A stretch of DNA of 64,000 nucleotides. Source: Hymenopellis radicata. Taxonomy: Eukaryota > Basidiomycota > Agaricomycetes > Agaricales > Physalacriaceae. The position numbers and the translations under genes are program-made. A model generated the notes under the pieces. It was not told the origin of the DNA. It saw nothing but the letters and a program-made list of their open reading frames with translations, and did not search any database. The stretch spans positions 1-64,000 of the forward strand of contig JADNRX010000007.1 in NCBI GenBank assembly GCA_015501595.1, in the 5' to 3' direction. Shown here piece by piece: positions 26,079 through 37,503 of the stretch. The number at the start of each line of letters is the position of its first letter. Position 1 is the stretch's first letter.

Positions 26079-27040
26079 TTCGCAGTCCAGCCTAAGCGAC
26101 GGAAAGCTAAACAAGGAACTGATTCAAACGCGATGAACTGCGAGAAGGGAGAATGACGGACTGGGCTTGTTTCGTGTTGCTGTAAAGTGCGTAACGAAGG
26201 GTATAAGAAGTGACTGTTTTCGCCATTTCCGGCGTGGGTTTTAATCGATCACACACATCATCAAGAGAAGACATATCCCTGAAAACGTGCCCGAGGCACT
26301 GCGATATTGACAGCTAAAAATTCAAGTGACCTCGACATGGAGTTACACCTGGACTGGGCAAGCACAGGATAATCCAGAGAAGATCGTGGAGCTGTGTCCG
26401 AGTCGCTGCGGCCGCCACAAAAACGAGCGGACCCGATAAGAGGTAGACGCACCTGCGCTATCCAAGGAGACAATCATCGAACAAGCTATGGATGCGTTGC
26501 CAGTGCAAGGTCAAAAATTTCCAGAGGGTTCGGGGGAGAAGGGAAAGAAAGGACTGGGAATGATTGCAATGAGCACTTATCAGAAGAAGAACACAGGCCC
26601 ACACAGGTCCGCAAGTGCGTGAACGTCTGGACACACAATCGGACATAACCGGTGCGGCGGGAACAAAGTAAATGCCGGATTAAACGATGGGTCGACGCCA
26701 AGTTCCAAGTTCCAACAAGGGAACATGCGGAAACCCCGAAATTATCTTCTAAATCAATTTTGGGCTCTGGGAAATACTGTACAACATTATATGTTCAGAT
26801 TTTTGGCAATATCTCACAGGATCTTCAGTGCAAGTGCAGGGTGGAACGGGTCTAGAGGCGAGACCTAAAGCAGCCTTGAACAACGCTAGAGCAGCGTGAT
26901 CGTCCTATAGGGAGAACCGAAGTCGATCCTACTTTGATCCTACAACGAAAAACCTTGTTGGTGTGTGGCAAGGAATCATACCGTAGTCTATTTGAGGACA
27001 TCAGTTCAACCTCCGACTGTGTTAATCCTTGGGAAAGTAC
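26079..27040. other. Gene-free stretch
   Basis: About 960 bp upstream of the forkhead gene, including its promoter. No convincing gene, RNA or repeat is seen; the open frames are short and overlap on both strands. Confidence 0.45.
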
Positions 27041-28072
27041 TCAGCCTTGTTGTTTGCCTTGTGGGAGGTATCGATGAAAGAGAAGGATCAAAATATAATT
27101 AGCAGCGAACTGGTCAGAAAGAACTTCTTCGAAAAAGTCGGAGGGTAACGGATTTGAAGCTTTGACATTGTTCAACCACACTACACCCATGAAAGCCTTG
27201 CGACATCCTTGACTGGTGCAGACGAGGTCAAGATCAAAATTTCTTGCGTGACAGTAGCCACTCACGATAAGGTTGGGCTCACTGAATGGGATTGAGCGAC
27301 GTAAGAGAAGAGAGTGTCACACAGAACGGACCTGACATAACGCTATCCGCACTGGCAACGAAGTTTGAAGGAAGACCCTTGCCAGGTGTAGCGGATGTAG
27401 GCAGTCCCCGCTGGAGAACTGTTTTCAGAGGCTCTCAGCTGCAAAGACAGCGGTACTTACAGACGCGCACTTGGGAAACAGAGACCGTATCTTCCACCTC
27501 TTTCAACATCTCTAGCGTTTCGTAAACCCAACCTGGCAATAGGTATGCATTACGGAACGGGACCGTAGACTTGGCGTATCCTAGCATATCGTCGACGAAC
27601 GCAGTCCAGGAGGGACGTTGCACGACTGTCCTCCGAAAAGCATTATTAGAAAACAGTGTGTGAGTCGCGGATGATTAAAGTTGCTCACTTTGATTCGGGC
27701 CATCCAGCTTTGTTATGACAAAGAAGCGCTACCTAAACTTGGTTGATCTTCAAGATACGTATAGACTGCCTGAGGCTCTGAGATGAACGACGCGTGTTCT
27801 ACAAAATGATAACGATGAGAAAATGCGAATGTAGAACACAAAGAAGTAGTACCTTGTATGCGTCTGCTTCCATCCTTGCAAACCTCTCCCGATCTCCGTG
27901 GCAAGCCAAGCTTTGGCTTCCACAATTAAGACGCGCTCGAAGTGCGCCGCACAAATGTGGGCAGTCAATAAACCCGCCATGCTACAACATGATCAGACGC
28001 AATCACTTCGTTCAGTTTGCAACATGAAATACCTCCCACCACAAACAGTTGCGTTGCCTTCAATCTTCTCAT
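27041..28072 (-). pseudogene. FAD-dependent monooxygenase remnant
   Basis: Fragments of a flavoprotein hydroxylase appear in order on the minus strand: a possible start at 28072 (MRRLKATQLFVVGG), then MAGLLTAHICAAHFERVLIV, which is a Rossmann FAD motif; FVDDMLGYAKSTVPFRNAYL with WVYETLEMLKEVEDTVS; GLPSNFVASADSVM, corresponding to the family's second flavin motif; and a C-terminal piece SDFFEEVLSDQFAANYILIL. The fragments do not join cleanly: no acceptor pairs correctly with the first GGxxAG exon, the region after EIGR loses frame, and the GD of the second flavin motif is changed to AD. The C-terminus ends early. It is most likely an inactivated copy, though a heavily intron-split gene cannot be excluded. 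Confidence 0.55.
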
Positions 28073-28652
28073 CTTCCCGTCCTTTCGAGGCGAGCGTAGA
28101 AATTCTGAATTTATATCTAGTCTCTACAAGCCCGCCCTGAGAGCCCGCTCGGAATCAAGCCCGCCCTGTATTGGTAGCCCCAATGCTTCATTGCCCTGTT
28201 GGCAGTGTGTCAAGCGCGACGCATGTAGTAAACTGAAAGAGGCAAGCCCGCAACTCGAGGAGGTCTCATGCATGGACGTCACGGTCAAGAACGCGAAGGG
28301 TGATTCAGGGGTTTGAATCCGGTTGATCCGGTTGGTTTACTCAAGTCGCCATCAACAGGCGAACATACAGGTCCTTGGAAGTCCGAGAGAACGCTACTTG
28401 GGATCCTCCTCTAAAGAAAGACGAAAGGAAGGAGCGGAGAGGAGCGGGTCGCGGTGAAACTGGCATGCATCTACATGAATTAGGAGACTTCAAAGGAAGC
28501 CTATGAGTGTAATTCGCGAGCCTCGGATGGACGTCTGGACTCCCGTTCGAACTTCAGACGTAGCTATATATATCAACAACAATATTGTCTTCAGTGAAGC
28601 AGAATATGTAAGTACATCAACAGATCTAGAACTTAAACCTCTAGCCGCAATC
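28073..28652. other. Gene-free stretch between two damaged genes
   Basis: About 580 bp. A short word built on AAGCCCGC(C/T)CT recurs around 28128-28170. No gene is supported. Confidence 0.4.
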
Positions 28653-30938
28653 TCAGAGTCCGGCAGCCTTCAACAAGGCACTAAAGTTGGGGGTTCCCAT
28701 ACCGGTGACCTTCGAATATCAGTCAGGCTTAGTTGAACTCAGAAGAGTCGGAAATACTCACAGCGTTCCCTAAGAAGAGTGGATAGAGATATCAGTTCGG
28801 CGAGAAAAGAAAGATTTGAACAAGGAAAACGTACAGCCTGCGGTAGCTGGGAAACCATTTGTGCCACCTAGACAGTGAATCAGAAAAAGGAATTCATCGG
28901 GCTGTCGTGCTTAGGAACATACATCCTGGGTTACTGCCTGCTGTGATATCGAAGAAGGCCTGGCGGTTGGCGTAGATGCTTCGAACAGTGGATTCAGCGT
29001 AATGAAAATAGCGACATGAAATGGCTTACAAAGGGTTCAAGAAGCCCAGGACAGGTTTGCCAGCAGCAATGAGGCGATCATTTATCAAGGAAATCACGCT
29101 GGCAAAGATCGGGCATGAAGCAGACGTGCCCTCGACAAGTGCAAACTCTCCCCGATAGCCTATCACAATCTTCTCACCTTGTGCTGCAACATCCGGGAAG
29201 CCGCGTCCGGACGCATTGTAAAGGCCAGAGTACGTCGGGCCCAGTGTGGTGAAATAAGTACTGATAGCGGATTTTTGGTAGTCGGGAGAAGGAAGTAGTT
29301 TGAGAATCCACCGCTGCTGAGGGTGGCTGCTACTTCGGGGTTAACGCCACCGGTTGCGCCGACGGCAGTTTGCCAAGGACAGCTGGCAGGGAAGGTTGGA
29401 ACGAAGGTTGTACATTGTTTTTCTAGTGGTTGGATTAGCGGCGATGAAGACGAGAAAAACATGATATACGAACGTCGAGATCCAGCTACACCACCGTCAC
29501 CTAGATGCATATGCGTCAGTCGTGAAGATGATGGCTAAATGTAGTAAAATTACATTACCTGACGCGAAGAGGACAGAAACACCACGAGCACCAAGCGACA
29601 TGTATTGGTTACACATGTAACTAGGGCATGATCAGAAATGCAAGCAAGCCATAATTGAGCGCCATACTTAGCCATAATTGTATGGGAGATTGTTCTCATC
29701 GAAGCCATAACTTGTAGTGACAACCTGAATTTCACCGATTGATGAATTTGTCGAGTGATTCAAGGGCAGACTCACTGTTGGCGGCACATCCTGGGAGATT
29801 AGGACGTTGAACACATCCAGGAAGCCCCCAACTCCATCCGAGCTTTGTCGTCCGACTGAGACAAAAGTGACTGGAACGCCAGTGGCCACGCCGACAGTGT
29901 ATTGAATATCAAGATTCTGTGAAATCCTTGGGTCATCCTCAGCAATGAAAGGCAACAAGTTGCGCACCGCTTCCAATCCAGCCTCGTCAATATTCTGAGA
30001 GTTCATGCCGCCGTCGACAGACTGGACCTTGAAGCTTGTGTTCGGGTTTACATCCTGACGGAAGTATTCGAGGAACTGCGTAAGATCTGCTTCCTGTATG
30101 ACTGTGAGTAGCTAGCTATCACCGAAGAGTCATATACTCACGTTGGCGTATTGGTCAAGAAATCCGGTGACACCCATCGTGTTCGAGGACTGCGTGGCGC
30201 GGGAGGTGGGTATACCATATAATGCTTGTAAGCAGCCGGGTGTGATGTACTCGTTACAGTTCGCAGGCGCCGGGTTCGCAAGTTCGGTGACATTATAGTT
30301 GGGGACTGGAATAGAGAACGCGGGAGCTGTAGGTCCAAACTGCGGTTTGGCGAAGGAGGTTGTCGGATGTACAAAGGCGATGTGCGATTTTAGCTCCTCC
30401 GGAATAGAATACTCCTGCGTGCGTATAATCCGCTCTCCAGAATCAAGATCGACGAAGTTTCTGAACTCGGAATAGAAGAGGTTGTTGGCGATGCCAGCAG
30501 GAACGCTAATGGAGAGACGGTCCTGGTAAGCACCTGTGACGGCGACATTGGTAACGTTATGCTCAGCGAGCCAGGCTTTAACGGCCGTGACCGATTCATC
30601 AGTGGGCGACGTGTATTCTTTGACCTGGCACGAACATCAGCGTGAAAATGCGACATGTGAACGAAACTAACTTGGTCCAAAGAGAGATATTTCCCATACG
30701 AAGGGCTACCGGGCGTACTGATAGACATGAGGACCGATTGCAGTCCATCCATGTTTTGGGCAGCCAAGACGATATGTAAGTGTAACAACGCGTCCGAACT
30801 GGCCATCTCAGCAGCGGCGAAGCCTGGAGGGACTACTTCACGGCGGTCGTGAACCCTCATCGCTCGAGGGACGGGGTTGCCAGAAACTACAAGCACGAAG
30901 GCGATGAGAGCAGTACTGAGAGAGATGAGCTTCATCAT
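28653..30938 (-). pseudogene. Sedolisin (S53) tripeptidyl-peptidase-like gene, damaged
   Basis: Sedolisins are secreted acid proteases with a pro-domain and a Ser-Glu-Asp triad. Clear exons are 30672-30938 (signal peptide, start of pro-domain), 30142-30624 (rest of pro-domain), one starting at 30093 (catalytic domain), and a 3' series ending at 28653. The Ser motif survives (VEGTSASCPIFASVISLIND), as does the oxyanion region ASG|GDGGVAGSR. The normal E-A-N-L-D motif reads S-Q-N-L-D at 29908-29922, so the catalytic Glu is absent. Two 1-nt frame breaks occur: one near 29670, where NNLPYNYG runs into a stop before MANYMCNQY, and one near 29300 between SGGFSNYF and the DYQKSAIS block. The last exons include an 8-nt exon (28762-28769). 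Pseudogene is favoured; assembly error could explain the frame breaks but not the lost Glu. Confidence 0.72.
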
Positions 30939-32361
30939 GATAGTGCTCAAAGAGATGTGCCATTGAGCTGATAGAGCTTTATACTCATTTCGTCGGCCGA
31001 GGAAACGAGATTCTTTCCAGTGTCCATGAGGAGCAAGCGATCGCGAAGAAGAAATATTTGCAGACAAGTAACATTGAAGTAAGTCCAAAGTACAGTTCTA
31101 GCGTGAAGATCGGGGTAGTCGGGGCTAGCCAAGGGTTAGCGCGGAGACGACGATGGTCCTAGTAGATCCCCAATCTAAATGTAGGTACTCATTTCAGTCA
31201 AATAAGAAATATCTTGTCCATTTTCGATGTATGCTTGCGCGCACGAACGTTGCTCGTTCGTTTTGAGGTCTGCTTTGCATGTTGTGAATCAGTAACGACG
31301 TTAAGAAGCGCAACTATACTGCTCGTGACCGTTCTAGCGCCCGTCGATTTAGTCCCGTGGCAGAGATCGCTTGGGGAAGATACTGTACGTCGCTTCCGAT
31401 GGGGTGGCTGTCGAGATGGGCAAGGTGTACCGCGGAGTCGCTAGTTTGCAACGAGGTAAGTACGCAGTCTTGTAGGAGGAAATGTCGGCAGCATGCCCAC
31501 CAGACCACGTACCTGATGGAACGCCACGTTCCCTGCGTCTAAGGAGGACTCTCACAGGAAAGGCAAGACAAGTTCCTCTCGCGTCGCGGCCTCTGTAGCG
31601 ACCCGGACTTCTTCGAAGTCAGCAGAATGAGCCGCAATCGTTCTTGGAATCTCTTGGTCGTAACCCATACTACGGGCGCTTAGGCTCGTTTACTTTGGAC
31701 TACAAAAGATTCAGTCCAGTCTTCGTATAAAAGTTGGAGATCTTTTCACCGTTTTGAGCTTGATCTTTTTATTATCCGACTCTTCTTTCGCGTCATCCTG
31801 ACGCAACTCGACGTCGCTTGTTGAGGGGCGAAGGGGTTCTGGACATTGGGTTCCTCGTTTTCTTGCTTGATTGTAGTTGGTGCGGGTGAAGCCATGGGCG
31901 TGTCGTCGTCACGGTTTGGTTTGAACTTGCACTTGACGGCAAAATGGAACGACCGGATATCGGGCCGCTTCCTTAGGGTGAGCGCAGTGCGCACAGCGCA
32001 CCGAGGCAGAGTTTCGCTTCGAATATCAACAAGCAGATTGTCAATTCTACGCGAATGGAGATGACATAGATGTAGAGTGTACAAAACCGTTTCCAAGACT
32101 CAAGTTGGTAAGAAAAAAGTTTTAAAAACGCAGGATGACTGCCCCAGGTGGCCCCTAACTTGGCATTTGACCTCTGCCTCTGCCTGTCGAAATGTCTGAA
32201 GTAGGCATGAACTCATGAATGCAATGTTAATATCTTACCGCTTGCCTCCTCTAGAGCACTGACCCTTCTTTGATGGACAAGCATTTTCCGCTCACTGCCT
32301 CTCTCCTCCTGACCCGCAAAATCTTTGGGAAAAGAATGTATCGTGAGGTGATACGCGGTGG
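30939..32361. other. Mostly gene-free stretch
   Basis: About 1.4 kb. The leftmost part should be the sedolisin promoter. A leftward 116-codon frame (31746-32096) is basic at its C-terminus (MTRKKSRIIKRSSSKR) but resembles nothing I know and has no convincing ATG context, so it is not called. The right end probably contains the unlocated first exon of the deaminase gene. Confidence 0.4.
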
Positions 32362-33642
32362 CGAGAAGATGCCAGAGCTCAAGACTGGCGCCTCCTTCTC
32401 CTCAACTGGCTCTCATATTGTCTCGTCCGCAACCGAACTGAGCAATCCGTTGCCGCTGGTCTCACTGTTCATCCGGATACTCAGGAAGCGAGCTTTCTAC
32501 TCTCCACCAACATTCCTCTTGAACCCACCTTATTATTCTACTATGACAACTTCTTCTCGACCTTACAAGCCATCTTTCACGACCAAATAGAGCGCCACAG
32601 AAATCAATGCTTGCCGGAGGATGAAAATGATGATGCTGACGATGTTCGACGGATTACGGCTGTTGTCGTTGCAGGTGCCTCTGCACGCATCCATCACAAG
32701 TTGGAGCTCGTCCCAGCCGCTGGGGAATGGTCCCGGAGTGGCGACTCACGGGCCACTCTCTCCCGCCTCGTTACACATTGGATTACCCAAAGGGCCCAGT
32801 CGTTGGGTCCTCCAAACTGCGACCTTCAGTCCCTTATGACTGCATATGACACGGTCATTTCACTCACACCTTCCATGCTGCTCGAGGATGTTCAATCCCG
32901 AGTCGATGCCTTCACAACCATCACGATATCCATTCGTATCCTGCTTCGCTCCTCTTTCATGAGTGAGATGCGCAAGCCCTCTGCAGTCAAGGCATTCAAG
33001 TTGAGCCTAAGGGACGAGTACTTCATTCTCAAGCTTCGCCGCCGTCTGTGGAGAGTCGTCTTTTACACTCTCGGCGCGAATCACATTTTTCGTCGACGCT
33101 TCCGGAAACAGCTCTTTTGGCACGGGTGGAAGATCAAGTATGTTTGCCTCCCCTTCCAAGCAACAGGCGTGTTGACTCTCCACGTTGCTCCATATCCGTA
33201 CACGACGTCTGTGATTGTGAATCGAGGTGTCCTGGTTACGGCCATAACTCGAGATGACTTTGATGCAAGCTATAAATCGGTTTTAAAAGACTTATGGCAA
33301 GCTGGGGACACGGCGACTCTGCGTGTTCATCCAGAAATGCAAATTATGCACGCCCTCGCCAGCTTTGGAATAGACGTCGGTGGTGATGCTGGCACGGTCG
33401 GGTGTTCAAAGCGTTCCTGCCTGATGTGCTATTGGGCCCTCGAGAACGGTTTGAAGAAGTGTGGCTATCCGTTTACGATCACTGCACCGTCGAAGAAGGT
33501 TGTGACGGATTGGCTTATGCCTGCACTGGGACAGGCGGAAGAAAATGCTGCCTTGGTCAAGGGTGCAAAGCACTTTATCGTTCACACTGCCAACGCGCTA
33601 GTGGAACAGTATCGGGATGTCACTGGAGAAGCATTTTGGTGA
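32362..33642 (+). CDS. OTT_1508-like deaminase domain protein (5' end unresolved)
   Basis: Member of the fungal group related to OTT_1508-type deaminases of the cytidine-deaminase-like superfamily, predicted to act on nucleic acids or nucleotides; no substrate is known to me. From about 32362 a single frame runs to the TGA at 33640-33642 (~425 aa): LLLLNWLSYCLVRN and STNIPLEPTLLFYYDNFFST at the start, a Lys/Arg-rich middle, then the zinc centre RVHPEMQIMHALASFGI and GCSKRSCLMCYWAL, that is H-x-E plus Cys residues with C-x2-C. A TGA just upstream of 32362 means the first exon(s) lie further left and I could not place them. A TTG at 32611 is not a credible start. No lesion is seen in the deaminase core. 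Confidence 0.72.
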   Translation, partial: REDARAQDWRLLLLNWLSYCLVRNRTEQSVAAGLTVHPDTQEASFLLSTNIPLEPTLLFYYDNFFSTLQAIFHDQIERHRNQCLPEDENDDADDVRRITAVVVAGASARIHHKLELVPAAGEWSRSGDSRATLSRLVTHWITQRAQSLGPPNCDLQSLMTAYDTVISLTPSMLLEDVQSRVDAFTTITISIRILLRSSFMSEMRKPSAVKAFKLSLRDEYFILKLRRRLWRVVFYTLGANHIFRRRFRKQLFWHGWKIKYVCLPFQATGVLTLHVAPYPYTTSVIVNRGVLVTAITRDDFDASYKSVLKDLWQAGDTATLRVHPEMQIMHALASFGIDVGGDAGTVGCSKRSCLMCYWALENGLKKCGYPFTITAPSKKVVTDWLMPALGQAEENAALVKGAKHFIVHTANALVEQYRDVTGEAFW

Positions 33643-33977
33643 ATACATTTGCTAAACAGTTTGTAAACAGTTGGGGAGCCTACCAAGAAAACGTGAACAT
33701 TCAAGGCAGCAAGGATAAAACATGGCAAGCGTAAATCGCGTACTGTAGACTTGCTGTAGACAGTGTAGCAGTAGTACTTCATTCGGCTATCGAGCCGATC
33801 CGGTAACTCAAGCAAACCGAGGTCCGAGGTCCGATCGTGTTCTGGAGCCAATTGAACGTTACACGCATTCCACATGGCTTCAGAACGTCTTCTTACAGTG
33901 AGGAAGCTTGCAGGTATATCTCTGCCTTGCTTGGCCTCTCCATCGATAGTCGTCGATGACCAGAACCTCCGCTTTTT

Positions 33978-35052
33978 TTGGCCCACATCCCACCTCCTCA
34001 TCCAAGGGCTATATCATTTCGCAATGGCGTATCGCGGACTCTGGCGTGCGGTTCGAGGATCTTACGGTCAGTGGCAGCCCTCGACGTTGGTAATTTGCTC
34101 ATTGTTCTACCAGCCCTCTTTAAGACGCGACTTTCAGCCGCCGCCGGTACCGTTGCCGTCATTGCGAGATCCCGCCACGACATACGCGACTATCAATGGA
34201 TGTTAAAATATTTTGATACTCGGCTTGTTGGAGACGACAAGTGCCTCACCCGAGATGAAGCTTATTGCTGTGGACCTTTCTACGAAACTTTGGTTTTACA
34301 TTCTTGTCGATTCTCGCATGCGGCCCCGTAATCACGCCTCAATCGTTACCGTGGACCAAAGGTTATACGTCTTCGGTGGGCAGGACAAATGTGGCAATGA
34401 ACTATCGACGTACTGTATTGCAGACTGCATCGACTGTCGCTGGCGCTGGATTGTACTTGAGAGGTCTTATCCTTCTCGTGTGTCTTCTCTAGGATGTAAC
34501 GGAGCCGCCACGCTAGTACAAGGTGCTGCCAAGATATTGCTCGCTTCCACATCACTGGAATTTGTTGCGTTCATTTCTTTTCGTGTTTTGTCCTAAAAGC
34601 TGAGTATTACGCGTTAGGTGCGTAGGGTGGTGATATTCGATGTAGCCTCGGAAGAGTTCGAAATTGTCAGTGAAACTGTAGGCGGTAGTTGGAGCCACGT
34701 CTATGCATCCACGTCTCTCCCTCCGACAATACCTACACTTCGCAAACGCTCAGTTCTTCCTGTGCCCACGATTGTGATATGTGGTCAGCCCGCATCACGA
34801 GAAGAAGGAGGAAGTTTGGAGCTCTGGCGATACCTACTTCCACCATACAATGACCTCCGCCGTCTCAACGTGAATGAGCAAGTTCGAGATATGGACCTAG
34901 AAATGCCTTTCTTCGTTTCCGTTGCTGGTCGGCACTTTCTCTGTGGTTCTCAAGTATTAGCGAATGTTCCACACTATGACGCCTGCATAGAGGTCGACGT
35001 TCAACGGGCTCTCGACATCCAGGTTTGTCTCCGTTCTCGTGTTACTTCTTAG
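33978..35052 (+). CDS. Kelch-repeat protein (boundaries approximate)
   Basis: Beta-propeller-type protein of a kind common in basidiomycetes; role unknown. The best-supported exons run from ~34195 to ~34563 (LILGLLETTSASPEMKLIAV, then MRPRNHASIVTVDQRLYVFG with GG, a classic kelch blade) and from 34618 to 35052 (VVIFDVASEEFEIVS, LELWRYLLPPYNDLRRLNV, MPFFVSVAGRHFLCGS). They join in phase through an intron of ~54 nt with a GTTGCG donor. An upstream exon near 33978-34068 (HIPPPHPRAISFRNGVSRTL) is probable, but the start codon is not fixed. The stop may be at 35052, or a short extra exon may follow a GTTTGT donor near 35020. Confidence 0.6.
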
Positions 35053-35139
35053 ATGTTAATTCAATGACAGTCCTCTCATGTTCCCAATGTACTTTCGTCA
35101 TCTTGTTCATTAACAGAAGGCGGCACAGTATCATGCAGT

Positions 35140-35653
35140 ATGGCAACTACCGTAGAAGACGAAGATGAAGAGGTGTCGCCGACGCCCTTACCCGGTCGCC
35201 CGAGCGCCAAGCTCACATTGGGAGGGGCCGATGGAGATAGAGCACAAGTCCAATCATACCACCCAGCGCATCATTACACCCGCGCACATTCAACAGGTTC
35301 TATAAGCTCGGCCGGTAATATGGCAGACTCAGACGACGCTACGCACGCTTTCTCTCCACGATCGTTCCCAAGACCAAGGCTTTCTAGGGGACTTGGAAGA
35401 ATGCCAACTATAGTGGACCCCGAAAGACCTCATGTCTGTCAATACAAGGGATGTCATTCTTCCTTCAAAAGATCGCAGCATCTGGAGCGCCATATTGACG
35501 AGGTGCATCTCAAACGTAAACGTACGTTCCTTGATGCTCAAGTCTACTACCTTTGGAGCTGATTAGTTTGCAGCGCATCAGTGTCATCGATGCCGTAGTT
35601 GGTTCAGTCGGAGCGATCGTCTGGCTCGGCACAAACAGACGTGTACATCTTAG
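35140..35653 (+). CDS. Two-finger C2H2-type transcription factor
   Basis: Short nuclear protein, 153 aa, exons 35140-35521 and 35574-35653. The first ~100 residues are acidic then Ser/Pro/Arg-rich, without structure. Finger 1 is PHVCQYKGCHSSFKRSQHLE then RHIDEVH (C-x4-C-x12-H-x4-H). Finger 2 is PHQCHRCRSWFSRSDRLARH then KQTC (C-x2-C-x12-H-x4-C), so its last ligand is Cys. The intron falls inside the inter-finger linker (LKRK|PHQC) and leaves the expected KPH linker. The stop follows ten residues later. Paired fingers at the extreme C-terminus suit a small DNA-binding regulator; targets are unknown. Confidence 0.8.
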
Positions 35654-35713
35654 CACAAATGTTGTCTCTTCTACGAGGTTTGTAGTGTATAATGTTTTCC
35701 TCTGTTTTCTTAG

Positions 35714-35760
35714 CTTTCGTATCGCTATTCCTTGCTTTCGTATCGTTATTCCTTGCTTTC
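35714..35760. repeat. 21-bp tandem repeat, ~2.2 units
   Basis: Units 35714-35734 and 35735-35755 read CTTTCGTATCG(C/T)TATTCCTTG with one difference. A third partial unit begins at 35756. It lies in the 3' flank of the C2H2 gene. Confidence 0.8.
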
Positions 35761-35897
35761 GTCTCACTCGCGGGATTTGGGCTGTTCGCATGTAAACTCT
35801 CCTCTACTTGAATAGATAGCAATGTCATTCGGTAGATTTCGAACTTGTACATCATGCGCCACAGTCAGAACAACACGGTAAGGTGGTTATAGACATT

Positions 35898-37503
35898 TTA
35901 AGACAATGCTGCGATAACCGCGTCGTACGCCGCCTTCGGTTGATAGTTATTGTCGAAGAGTAGGGGTGTGGTACTCGCCCGCCAGGAGTTCTAAGGAAGA
36001 TGCCAATGAGAACCATTGCAGACCTTTCGTAAGCAAGAGCACTTACCGCATCACTGACACCCCAGCTCGTGATTGCCACACATTTGGAGACCGCCAAACA
36101 GGCGTTGACAACAGCGGTGTAATCGGATGCGGCACCACCCGCAATGTCCAGTTCTGTGATTGCGACCTCCGAGACGCCAGACGCCGCCAAGCGCTCAAAG
36201 CAGCTTGAGCGCCTCCAGCACCGCCCGCCTAGCTCTCAATGAGCGGGATACTAGTCCTTTGGAATTAACATACCGAGAGATGCATCTGCGTGCCGATTCC
36301 ATCAATCAAAGTGGTACCACCCCCGTTGACCCTCTGGACAAGGGATACCATTCCTTGGACTTTGGCGTTAGCTGAGTCGAGGTTGTAATCGTTGATGTAT
36401 AGTCTGAAAATCGATGATCGTGTGAGCGGGGCTCTCTCCAGCGATTCATTGATCGCGCGTACTTGGCAGTTGAATCAGCAGCCCTAGCGGCTGTGAAGGC
36501 GATTGTGACGAAGTCCTGCAAAACGGTGAGTACTACGAGAGCGAAATGACTGGAAATACTTCTCCGAGGACGTTGGAGAATACGCTCGAGCGCAGAGAGC
36601 CGTCTTCATTGAAAATCTCACTTGAGAGAAAGTCAGACTCAGTCAGGAGAACATTGAGGAAACTTACTTGCAAACATCCCACTAAGAACCGAAAAGGTCT
36701 CATGAGTACTCATAACGAGGAAGGGTGCTTTCAACGTACAGCTAGTAGAACGTGTTTCCATGTTAGCATCACATGTGATCATCCCAAACTTGGACTACCA
36801 ACCATAGAGCTTTCCTGCATAGCGACCGGCCAGGTTGGAGATATGGTTTTGAATGACAGAGGTCTACTCGGGCAATCGAATTCAACGACAACAGGCATGC
36901 ACAGGTTTACCAGTGAGGCGGCATCCCCGATCGAGGAAACCCAGGACGGAAGCTGGGAGTGCCAGACTATAAGGGCGTCAGGACGTTTGAATCGCTGTCG
37001 TCGCATGTCTGACCTAAGGTGTGGCCCCGAATAAGCTTATTATTCGTCGTGGCCCAGTTGACGAGCGCGTCGGCACCTGTGTAGCTGAAGGAGTTTTGAC
37101 TAGGTTCGGTTGCATCCCACTATAACAGTTATTACTGAACGGGCATGAAAGACAGCTGACGCGTATTAAGGTTACCTTCATCGAGTTCTCAGGAGTGACT
37201 TGACCGAAATCGGACTGCAGGATGGCCACATTTTCTACGTCCCAGTCAGCATAAATGCGAACACAATACGATGACTTCCTACGTGAGATGTCCAGAGTGT
37301 TAGAATCAGCGCAAGACCCCTTCGCGTTGCATCAGTAAAGAGAGGTGACGATGTTCAAACTGAACGGACCCAGAATTTCTTTCCCTTCGCAACAAACTTG
37401 CCATTGAGGTCACTGAGAGCAGCAGCCCTTGGTGCCACGGCGGGAACGGCGAGAACAGCGAGAAAAGGACGGCGATGGAGACACCTTGGATGAGAAGCTT
37501 CAT
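35898..37503 (-). pseudogene. GH10 xylanase copy C without CBM1, two 1-nt frameshifts
   Basis: Third GH10 xylanase of the window, ~22 kb from copies A and B. Exons: 37370-37503, 37283-37319, 37176-37234, 37014-37119, 36911-36966, 36803-36863, 36740-36741 (2 nt), 36668-36681, 36560-36620, 36463-36515, 36274-36403, 36047-36228 and 35898-35990. The barrel is otherwise complete: DFGQVTPENSMK, RGHTL|VWHSQLPSWV, acid/base Glu in WDVCNE, nucleophile Glu in ITELD, end YDAVIAALS. Exon 1 is one base short, so the signal peptide and LNGKFVAKGKKFW are in different frames. The ITELD exon is also one base short (182 versus 183 nt in copy B) at ALSAL. No CBM1 is encoded. It is either recently inactivated or affected by short-homopolymer assembly errors. 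Confidence 0.85.

Noticed and set aside
31746..32096. Leftward 116-codon frame with a basic C-terminus
   Set aside because: No family match, no convincing ATG context and no splice partner; kept only as a remark.
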